From Anaerolineae bacterium (lineage in GTDB: Bacteria > Chloroflexota > Anaerolineae > 4572-78 > J111): DNA of 55,828 bases. A model generated the notes under the pieces. That model worked only from the letters and a program-made list of their open reading frames with translations. It did no database searches and was not told the origin of the DNA. A program made the position numbers and the translations under genes. Below are positions 8,817 to 15,302 of this stretch, in pieces; within the stretch, counting starts at the first letter, position 1; each line of letters starts with the position of its first letter. The stretch is taken from contig JAHDWA010000064.1 of NCBI GenBank assembly GCA_023382535.1, forward strand, positions 1 to 55,828, read 5' to 3'.

Positions 8817-10481
8817 TTAAGATTTTGCATCCGTTCGTAGTTCACTCAACTTTTTCCCTGGCATAATTGCCTCTGGATCAACCCGCAGCTCAATCAGCAC
8901 GGGCCGTTCAGCCCGGAGCGCCCGCTCGAAGGCTCCGGCAAAGTCTGCGGTCCGCTTCACCACTTCGCCGGAAGCACCGAAAGCGCGGGCGTAATCGGCA
9001 AAGTTTGGATTGGTCAGTGAAGTGCCATACACGCGCCCCGGAAAGTGGCGCTCCTGGTGCATGCGAATAGTACCGTATATGCCGTTGTTAACCACGATGA
9101 AGATGATGGCGAGACCATAGTGCATGGCCGTGGCCAGCTCCTGCCCATTCATCAAAAAACAACCATCACCGGAGAAGGAAACCACCACCCGTTCGGGGTG
9201 AACGATTTTAGCGGCTACGGCTGCCGGAACGCCGTAACCCATCGCCCCGCTAATCGGTCCCAGCAGCGTGCGCGGAGTCGAAAATTGGAAGAAGCGCTGG
9301 ACCCAGGCCGTGTAGTTGCCTGCACCGGTGGTGATGATTGTGCCGGGCGGCAATTGTTGGCTCAAGTGGGCCACAATCTCACTCAGGTTCACCGCTCCAG
9401 GTGCGGGTGGGGGCTGGCGGTAGGTTTCGTAATCCTGCCGCAGCCGCTCGCGCCAGGCCGACCACCGGGCGTTATCTACCGGTTTCAACGCTCGTGCTGC
9501 GGCGGCAAACTCCGGCTGGGTGGCATTGATCAACAAGTCGGCTTGATAGATGCGGCCCAACTCGGCGGGGTCAGGATAGACATGGACCATGGTCTGTTGG
9601 GGGCGGGGAATGTCCAGGAGCGAGTAACCGGCGGTCGAAAGGCCATCCAGGCGCGAGCCGACCACCAACAATAAATCAGCTTCTCTGACCCGTCCAAGCA
9701 GGACCGGGTTAACCCCTACGCCGAGGCTGCCAGCGTAAGTGGGAGAGCGGTTATCCAGCATATCCTGCGCCCGGGCGGTGGTAACTGCCGGCAGTTGATT
9801 GGCTGTGGCAAAGGCGCGCAGATCGGCGATGCCGGCAGGGGACTCGCCCTCTCGACCGACTAAGAGCAGGGGACGTTGAGCTTTGACCAACATCCCCCGC
9901 AAGGTCTGCATAGCTTCGGGCGTGGGGGCGGCTTTGACTCGTTGGTAGGGCAGCGGGTCGGGCACATCTACTTCATCGCCTTGCATATCTTCGGGCAGGA
10001 CCAGCACCACCGGGCCGGGCCGTCCCGAGGTGGCCAGATGAAAGGCGCGGCTAACAAATTCGGGAATGCGGCGGGCATCATCAATTTGCATGACCCACTT
10101 GGCCAGCGGGGCGAACATCTGGCGGTAATCCACTTCCTGGAAGGCATCGCGGCCCACCTGTGACCGCGGCACCTGGCCGATGAACAGGATCAGCGGCGTC
10201 GAGTCTTGAAAGGCGGTATGGACTCCAATACTGGCGTTGCTGGCGCCTGGGCCGCGGGTCACAAAGCAGATGCCCGGCTGGCCGGTCAGCTTGCCATAGG
10301 CCTCGGCCATGTAGGCTGCGCCGCCCTCCTGCCGGGCCGTGATGAGCCGCCGCGAGTCGCGCTGTGCAAAAAGCGCATCCAGCACGCGCAAATAGCTTTC
10401 GCCGGGAACGCAGAAAACAGTATCCGCGGCGTGCAGGATCAGTTGGTCAACCAGAAGTTGTGCCCCGGATCGTTGGGTCAT
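8817..10481 (-). CDS. thiamine-pyrophosphate-dependent enzyme (acetolactate synthase large subunit-like)
   Basis: A protein of about 554 residues with the three-domain architecture of acetolactate synthase and 2-oxoacid decarboxylases. VFCVPGES carries the glutamate that activates TPP. The C-terminal domain has the cofactor motif beginning GDGCFLMNG and ending VVNN. No small regulatory subunit gene is next to it, so it may be a catabolic 2-oxoacid decarboxylase or carboligase rather than a valine/isoleucine biosynthesis enzyme. I prefer the ATG at 10481, preceded by AGGTGAGG, over the GTG at 10496. It is followed at 15 bp by hyuA, so it is likely the first gene of a three-gene minus-strand operon. 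Confidence 0.82.
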   Translation of the reverse strand: MTQRSGAQLLVDQLILHAADTVFCVPGESYLRVLDALFAQRDSRRLITARQEGGAAYMAEAYGKLTGQPGICFVTRGPGASNASIGVHTAFQDSTPLILFIGQVPRSQVGRDAFQEVDYRQMFAPLAKWVMQIDDARRIPEFVSRAFHLATSGRPGPVVLVLPEDMQGDEVDVPDPLPYQRVKAAPTPEAMQTLRGMLVKAQRPLLLVGREGESPAGIADLRAFATANQLPAVTTARAQDMLDNRSPTYAGSLGVGVNPVLLGRVREADLLLVVGSRLDGLSTAGYSLLDIPRPQQTMVHVYPDPAELGRIYQADLLINATQPEFAAAARALKPVDNARWSAWRERLRQDYETYRQPPPAPGAVNLSEIVAHLSQQLPPGTIITTGAGNYTAWVQRFFQFSTPRTLLGPISGAMGYGVPAAVAAKIVHPERVVVSFSGDGCFLMNGQELATAMHYGLAIIFIVVNNGIYGTIRMHQERHFPGRVYGTSLTNPNFADYARAFGASGEVVKRTADFAGAFERALRAERPVLIELRVDPEAIMPGKKLSELRTDAKS

Positions 10482-10507
10482 GGCCTCACCTCTCACGTCT
10501 CCGTAGC

Positions 10508-11134
10508 TTAAAGGAATTTTACTTTGGTGTCAATAGGCGCGCGGTTTTTCTCCCGCGTTTCGGTGGGGTGGCCCAGGGTAATGAGTCCCTGGGGTTCCCA
10601 GTCCGGGGGCAGGGCCAGCGTTTCGCGGACCAGTTCTGGCGCAAAAAGCGGGGCGCAAATCCAGCAGGCGGCCAGCCCTTCGGCGTGGGCCAGCAGCAGC
10701 AGATTTTGCGCGGCCATGGCCGTACTCTGGGCAGCCATGATCCACTCGTTGCGGGCGCGGTAGAGATCAGGATAGCGGTCCATCTCCGCCATGCTCAGAC
10801 AGACAACAATCACTGCCGGCGCGCCGGTCAGACGGGTATAACTGCGGGCGACATCGCGCTCAATTTCGGCCGGGTCGTCGCCGTCGGCGGTGCGGTCGGC
10901 CCGCAGCCGGGCGCCCATCCTCGCCGCCAGCCGCTCGATGTCGGCAGCCTGGGTCAATACGGCAAAGCGCCACGGCTGGCGGTTGTGGGCCGACGGCGCC
11001 CAGACCGCCGTTTCCAGCAGGCGCAGAATCGTCTCCTGGGAGATGGATTCAGCGGTGTAGCGGCGGATCGAACGGCGGCTTTTGATGAGGTTGGCTAAAG
11101 CTTTGGCTGAGAGGGAATTATTTTCTTTCGTCAC
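10508..11134 (-). CDS. nitroreductase-family FMN oxidoreductase, possibly F420-related
   Basis: A protein of about 208 residues with the nitroreductase fold: the FMN-phosphate-binding SRRSIRRYT near the N-terminus, VWAPSAHNRQPWRF, and the C-terminal LITLGHPTE. In Actinobacteria the C-terminal half of FbiB is a nitroreductase that reduces dehydro-F420-0; here a separate nitroreductase lies near a stand-alone CofE, so the same role is plausible but unproven. The open frame extends upstream to 11251 but that part lies inside an inverted repeat, so I used the GTG at 11134. The start remains uncertain because no good ribosome site is visible. Confidence 0.75.
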   Translation of the reverse strand: MTKENNSLSAKALANLIKSRRSIRRYTAESISQETILRLLETAVWAPSAHNRQPWRFAVLTQAADIERLAARMGARLRADRTADGDDPAEIERDVARSYTRLTGAPAVIVVCLSMAEMDRYPDLYRARNEWIMAAQSTAMAAQNLLLLAHAEGLAACWICAPLFAPELVRETLALPPDWEPQGLITLGHPTETREKNRAPIDTKVKFL

Positions 11135-11171
11135 GGCTTTTTTATCTAAACTCCAGTAAATATCGGAATTA

Positions 11172-11253
11172 AGGTGACAGGCACTCACCGGGCTAAGAAG
11201 TGGGCCTATTCGAACAAAAGCGCCTTTATTAGTGTTGAAAGTGCCTGTCACCT
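11172..11253. repeat. GGTGACnGGCACT inverted repeat, copy 1
   Basis: AGGTGACAGGCACT (11172-11185) and its exact reverse complement AGTGCCTGTCACCT (11240-11253) flank 54 bp. A second member with the same arms apart from one base pair lies at 39838-39882. It resembles a REP/MITE-type mobile palindromic unit. It falls just upstream of the nitroreductase gene. Confidence 0.65.
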
Positions 11254-11338
11254 GGATTTTCCTTGTTTCCGATAGAGTCTATTGTAGTGCGGACAACCAT
11301 GAAGGAAAGTTTTGGTCGCCGAGTTGAAACTGGAAAAC

Positions 11339-11375
11339 AAAAAACCCCGCTCTCAAGATCAAGCTGGGAGCGGAG
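11339..11375 (-). terminator. rho-independent terminator after the universal stress protein gene
   Basis: Read on the minus strand, CTCCGCTC pairs with GAGCGGGG around a 15-nt loop and is followed by six T residues. It closes the minus-strand F420/stress-protein group. Confidence 0.75.
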
Positions 11376-11414
11376 TCTGGAAAATCTGGGCGTTCGATGG
11401 GACAGCGGCCTGGC

Positions 11415-11888
11415 TTACCCTGCGGTCGCCTCTTGATCCGGGTAGGCACGGACCAGGAGGATGGGCTGGTTGGCCCCGCGCAGAACCTTATCGGCCACGC
11501 TGCCGTAAACCCAGCGCTGCAAGCCGGAACGGCCGTGGGTGGCCATTACAATCAGGTCAGTGGGATGGTGACGGGCATAGTCAATAATGGTTTCAGCAGC
11601 CAACCCCATCTCTACCTCCAGATGCACGACCACGTCAGGGCAGCCCGCTCGCTCGCACACCCCCTGGAGGTAATCCCGGGCCATCATTTTTTTGGCCTCC
11701 CACTGCTGATCTACAAAAATGGGGTGTTCGGCTTCGGTCGCAATCACGTGGTCAATGGGCGGAACAACCTGGAGCAAGGTCACTTCGGCGTGGCTAAGTT
11801 CAGCCACACTGAAAGCGTCAGCCAGAGCCAGTTCGGCCAGGGGCGAGCCATCCAAAGGGACAAGAATGTGATGGTAAAGTTTGGTCAT
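11415..11888 (-). CDS. universal stress protein (UspA family)
   Basis: A 157-residue single-domain UspA protein. It begins HHILVPLDGS, the usual first strand with the Asp that contacts adenine. The C-terminal nucleotide-binding motif reads ATHGRSGLQRWVYGS, where the classical G-x2-G-x9-GS motif has Ala at the first Gly. The ATG at 11888 has AAGGAG upstream; the longer frame to 11912 has no advantage. It is separated by 138 bp from cofE, which itself is followed by a hairpin (12001-12022), so it may have its own promoter. Likely a cytoplasmic ATP-binding stress regulator. Confidence 0.88.
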   Translation of the reverse strand: MTKLYHHILVPLDGSPLAELALADAFSVAELSHAEVTLLQVVPPIDHVIATEAEHPIFVDQQWEAKKMMARDYLQGVCERAGCPDVVVHLEVEMGLAAETIIDYARHHPTDLIVMATHGRSGLQRWVYGSVADKVLRGANQPILLVRAYPDQEATAG

Positions 11889-12000
11889 CGCCGGTCTCCT
11901 TATAACTGACAAGAAGCCACCAAGCTGCCCCTAAAAAGGCAGCGACGCAATGGGCGTCACCCTTAATGTATAACGCCTGGGAGACTTTTAGTAGTGACAA

Positions 12001-12022
12001 ATGTCATGGATTGGCATGACAT
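12001..12022. repeat. palindromic hairpin downstream of cofE
   Basis: ATGTCATG and CATGACAT are perfect 8-bp arms around a 6-nt loop, 4 bp after the cofE stop on the minus strand. It could be a weak terminator or an operator for the following stress-protein gene. Confidence 0.5.
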
Positions 12023-12026
12023 CTAT

Positions 12027-12791
12027 CTATCGAAACACGTCCATCTGTTTGGGCCGCAGCACGTCGGCGGCTTTAGCCTGCTCGTCCAGGGTAAAGGGCA
12101 GCCCGCGCACAACCACCACCGGGCAGCCTTCGGCGGCCTGACCCATGAGCAGACTGGCGGCGGCGGCAATCTGGTCGGTAAAACCGACGTCGGTGTGGCG
12201 CAGCGGCTCGCCAAACAGGTCGGGCACGCCGCGTAAATCCTGGACCGGAGCCAGCCCGCTGATTCCAATCGCCACGCCAATTGTGCCGAAGCGCCAGGCT
12301 CGCCCATGGCTGTCAATGACCAGCACCGGCGGCGACGCGCCGGTCAGATCGGCCAGGCGTGACCGGATTGCGCGGGCCGAGGCGTCGGGGTCGGCGGGCA
12401 GGCGCAGTAACATGCCGGCTTCGCTGCTGACGTTAGAGTGGTCCACCCCGGCGTTGGCGCTGATAAAGCCCAGCCGGTGTTCTACAATCAGCAGGTCTTT
12501 CTGCACCCGGACGATTTCCGCCGTATCCCATAAAATCACCTCGACCTGCGCCGCCGGTTTGCCGGTTAACGCGGCCAGCTCCAGGGCGCGGGGCGAGGGG
12601 GTGACGTCGCCCAGACGGACAAAGCAGCCTTCGGCTTTGGAAACGATCTTTTGAGCGACGACGACGATGTCGGCAGCGGTCAGAGTTAGCCCGGCCTTTT
12701 GGCTCGATTCGACAATCAGCCCGGCTAAATCATCGCCGGGCTGGATGAGCGGCAGGCCGGGGAGGGGAATGAGGTGTAAACTGTTCATCAT
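12027..12791 (-). CDS. cofE: coenzyme F420-0:L-glutamate ligase
   Basis: A 254-residue CofE-type GTP-dependent ligase that adds glutamate to F420-0. The signature VVVAQKIVSKAEG lies near residue 45 and FISANAGVDHSNV near residue 110. The C-terminal part has the DSHGRAWR and GVAIG segments of the family. It is a stand-alone CofE, without the fused nitroreductase domain of actinobacterial FbiB; a free-standing nitroreductase gene lies downstream in the same orientation. It follows the NADPH:F420 reductase gene by 10 bp, so both are probably co-transcribed. Good evidence that the organism makes coenzyme F420. Confidence 0.92.
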   Translation of the reverse strand: MMNSLHLIPLPGLPLIQPGDDLAGLIVESSQKAGLTLTAADIVVVAQKIVSKAEGCFVRLGDVTPSPRALELAALTGKPAAQVEVILWDTAEIVRVQKDLLIVEHRLGFISANAGVDHSNVSSEAGMLLRLPADPDASARAIRSRLADLTGASPPVLVIDSHGRAWRFGTIGVAIGISGLAPVQDLRGVPDLFGEPLRHTDVGFTDQIAAAASLLMGQAAEGCPVVVVRGLPFTLDEQAKAADVLRPKQMDVFR

Positions 12792-12801
12792 GTTTTAGAG
12801 C

Positions 12802-13458
12802 TTAAATCCCGGTAATCTTAATCCCGGCGCCTTTCACTTTGTGGCGAATGTTGATCCCAATGAGCACCGCGGTCAGGCCCTCGACGACGACGCCGTTTTG
12901 CAGCGGGCCGGCGTCAATCCCCCGCATCCCGGCGGCTTCGGCCAGGGCGATGGCTTCGGCTTTGGCCTCCTTGTCGTCGCCGCAGACCAGGACATCGCAG
13001 TCAATGTGGTCGTGGTCCTCGGAGAGGTGGGTGGCGCTGATATTTTGAAAGGCCGACACCACCCGCACTTCCTCCCCTAAAATGGCCTGCGCCTCCTGTC
13101 CCGCCGACCCTCCGGGCGGCACGTAGACATGGCTGACCTTGGGTGGTTTGAGCGGGACAGTGACATCTATCAGGACTTTGCCTTGCAGGAGGTCGCGGAG
13201 TTGAGTAAGCGTTGCTCCCTGGGCGCTGTAGGGCACGGTCAGTACACAAATATCGGCGGCTTGGGCCGCGTCTTCATTGGTCATTCCCCGGAGCAAGTTC
13301 TGCCCCAATTTTTCATTTAATTCGGCGGCTACCCGCTCGGCTTTTTCGGCCTGGCGCGAGCCGATAATGACGTGGTAGCGGCCTGATTTGGCCCACTGCC
13401 GGGCCAGACCGGGGCCTTCGTTGCCGGTTCCGCCCAATACGGCGACTGTTTTGGTCAT
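12802..13458 (-). CDS. npdG: NADPH-dependent F420 reductase
   Basis: A protein of about 218 residues matching F420H2:NADP+ oxidoreductases (Fno/NpdG). The N-terminal Rossmann motif VLGGTGNEGPGLARQWA and HVIIGSR, which in this family recognises the NADPH 2'-phosphate, are both present. LTVPYSAQ and VIDVTVPLKPP-like segments follow. I used the ATG at 13458, which has AGAGGTG upstream, instead of a GTG at 13470. It transfers hydride between NADP(H) and F420 in the cytoplasm. It heads the npdG-cofE pair and lies 83 bp after the membrane protein gene. Confidence 0.9.
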   Translation of the reverse strand: MTKTVAVLGGTGNEGPGLARQWAKSGRYHVIIGSRQAEKAERVAAELNEKLGQNLLRGMTNEDAAQAADICVLTVPYSAQGATLTQLRDLLQGKVLIDVTVPLKPPKVSHVYVPPGGSAGQEAQAILGEEVRVVSAFQNISATHLSEDHDHIDCDVLVCGDDKEAKAEAIALAEAAGMRGIDAGPLQNGVVVEGLTAVLIGINIRHKVKGAGIKITGI

Positions 13459-13541
13459 AGTAGTCAGCACCTCTTCGTAATTTTGGATATTGGATTTGTG
13501 ATTGATTGACGCGGAAAAACCTCACGTATCACGCTTCAGTA

Positions 13542-15230
13542 TCATACCTCAGATTTGGCGCTTGAGCTAATCGGCCAGAACAGGGCAAGAGCGGGAGGAA
13601 CAATTAATAAGGGCACGCCAATCAAGTGGCCGAGGAACGGGTTGGCCAGCAGCGCCGGATACCAGACCCGGATGGTTTCAAAATAGGGGATGATAAACAG
13701 GGCGGTGATAGAAAAAACGATGGTGGCAATAAGCGGTCGCTGCTGGGGCAGGATCAGCGCTGCCAGCGGCAGAAACCAGAGCAAGTACCAGGCATGGAAA
13801 ACCGGCGCGGCCAGCAGAATGTACCAGAAGAGGGCGTGGAAGGAAGCGGTGAAGAAGGCTGGAAGGTTGGAGGGTTGGAAGGTTGGAGGGTTGGAAGGTT
13901 GGAAAATGAGTGTTCTGCTCTCAGGTTTCTGGCTACTGAGTTCTGACTTCTCACTCCTCACCATTTGCCAAAAGAGGTAAAGATAAATCAGTCCGTAAAT
14001 GAGAAAAAGAAGGCTGCGCGAGGCATCGAAGGCAAAGTTGACGCCCCAGGTATCCTTGAAGGTGAGAACGAGCAGGGCCAGCAGAGACCGTCCCGCGGCG
14101 CTGCTGGCCTGGAGAACCGCCCAATTGTTCCAGCCGGGCCACAGCGGCAGTATTGGTAAGATTACCAGCACAGCCATGATGAGACTGTATCCCGTTAGCA
14201 GCACCAGCCTTCTTGTCCATGTCGTTGCCTGGCCGGTGATTGCCAGTAGAAAAAAAGGGACAAGCAGAACGGTTATGAATTTGACCAGGATAGAGAGGGC
14301 GAGGAAAAGACATGTGAGGAGTAGGGAGTAGGGAGTAGGGAGTAAGAAGGCAGTGGGCGCTTGGGCTGAAGCTTTTAGGTGCTCTTTCGCCTCTTCTTCC
14401 CCTCGCCTCTTCGCTTCTTCCAACATCCACACTGCCGCCAGCAGAAAAAAGACCATGACAATATCGTTATGTCCATTCTGGACGCTTTCAAGCAAGACCA
14501 GGGGACTCCAGGCGAAGGAAATCGTCCCGGCGATGGCCCACTGCGGTTGAAGCCGGCGCATAATTTGATACACCAGCCAGGCGCTGCCCAGATAAGCCAG
14601 TAGCGCGACAATTTTTAGGGCGAACAGGTGACGCAAAAAATCGTCACTGCTGAGGTGAAACAGGCCCAGCGACAGCCATTCCCACAGTGGCCCGTACGGT
14701 GAGGGGGCGTCCCGCCATTCGGCGGCCAGGCCGAGCCAGGGATCGGCGGCGGGCAGGGCTTGCGGCGGCGTCGTCAAGGGGTTGAAACCGTACAACGCCC
14801 AGCCCCGGCTGCGGAGGGCGTAGATAAAAAGGTCAATCGCCATAACCGGATAGGAAAAGATGAGAATAGCGGCCAAAGTCAAGCCGGCCATCAGAATCAA
14901 CCAAATAAGAGAGCGGCCCTCCTCTCCCTCCCTATACCCCTGCGCCTCTTCGCTGCGCCTCTTCGCCTCCTTCGGGACAGCTAGCCGGACCGCCCAAATA
15001 TAAAGGCCAAATAGTACTCCCAGCCCGGCTACGTAAGCGATGAAACCGGCCCAGGAATAGCCGGTGAGTTTCGCATAATCAATAGGGGGTATTGTTCTGT
15101 AGAGAGTAGATAGTGGAAAAGGCAGGGTAAAAACCAGCAGATAAATTAATCCGCTCAGGCCGGCAATCAGAGCCAACTGAGCGGATAAAGAGGTAGTAAG
15201 TTTTCTGGATAGCGGGAGATTCTTAGCCAA
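13542..15230 (-). CDS. GT-C-like multi-pass membrane glycosyltransferase
   Basis: A 562-residue protein with about twelve hydrophobic helices, resembling polyprenol-phosphate-dependent mannosyltransferase-like (MptB/GT-87) proteins. Supporting motifs are DLFIYALRSRGWALYG in an early extracytoplasmic loop and the NGHNDIVMV segment typical of these GT-C families. Three loops carry low-complexity inserts encoded by short tandem DNA repeats (GGA[AG]GGTT octamers at 13861-13900 and GGAGTAG heptamers at 14318-14345) and an Arg/Glu-rich one near residues 87-107. The only practical start is a TTG with a weak ribosome site, 5 bp after the stop of a possible 18-codon leader ORF. It probably transfers sugars from a lipid carrier at the membrane. 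Confidence 0.7.
   Translation of the reverse strand: MAKNLPLSRKLTTSLSAQLALIAGLSGLIYLLVFTLPFPLSTLYRTIPPIDYAKLTGYSWAGFIAYVAGLGVLFGLYIWAVRLAVPKEAKRRSEEAQGYREGEEGRSLIWLILMAGLTLAAILIFSYPVMAIDLFIYALRSRGWALYGFNPLTTPPQALPAADPWLGLAAEWRDAPSPYGPLWEWLSLGLFHLSSDDFLRHLFALKIVALLAYLGSAWLVYQIMRRLQPQWAIAGTISFAWSPLVLLESVQNGHNDIVMVFFLLAAVWMLEEAKRRGEEEAKEHLKASAQAPTAFLLPTPYSLLLTCLFLALSILVKFITVLLVPFFLLAITGQATTWTRRLVLLTGYSLIMAVLVILPILPLWPGWNNWAVLQASSAAGRSLLALLVLTFKDTWGVNFAFDASRSLLFLIYGLIYLYLFWQMVRSEKSELSSQKPESRTLIFQPSNPPTFQPSNLPAFFTASFHALFWYILLAAPVFHAWYLLWFLPLAALILPQQRPLIATIVFSITALFIIPYFETIRVWYPALLANPFLGHLIGVPLLIVPPALALFWPISSSAKSEV
13861..13900. repeat. octamer tandem repeat inside the membrane protein gene
   Basis: Five head-to-tail octamers, GGAAGGTT alternating with GGAGGGTT. 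All reading frames stay open on the minus strand, where it encodes a Pro/Ser/Phe-rich loop. A related array is in the sdhA-sdhB gap at 29070-29093. Confidence 0.85.
14318..14345. repeat. heptamer tandem repeat inside the membrane protein gene
   Basis: Four head-to-tail heptamers, three GGAGTAG and one GGAGTAA, inside the same coding region. On the minus strand they encode part of a low-complexity loop with a PTPYSLLLT segment. Confidence 0.85.
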
Positions 15231-15235
15231 AGATT

Positions 15236-15292
15236 TTACTCATCAGCCGTAACCAGTTCTTTAACCGTTTCAACCGTTCTTTCCCAAACCAT
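15236..15292 (-). CDS. possible 18-residue leader peptide
   Basis: An ATG preceded by AAGGAG opens an 18-codon frame (MVWERTVETVKELVTADE) in the 72-bp gap between the formate dehydrogenase stop and the TTG start of the membrane protein. Its stop lies 5 bp before that TTG, so it could couple translation of the weakly initiated downstream gene. The peptide resembles nothing I know. It is supported only by the ribosome site and spacing. Confidence 0.25.
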   Translation of the reverse strand: MVWERTVETVKELVTADE

Positions 15293-15302
15293 AATCTGCT
15301 CC

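Noticed and set aside
11135..11251. N-terminal extension of the nitroreductase
   Set aside because: It runs through the GGTGACnGGCACT inverted repeat and adds nothing nitroreductase-like.
13861..14345. CRISPR-like repeats
   Set aside because: The units are 7-8 bp in direct tandem without spacers, inside a coding sequence.
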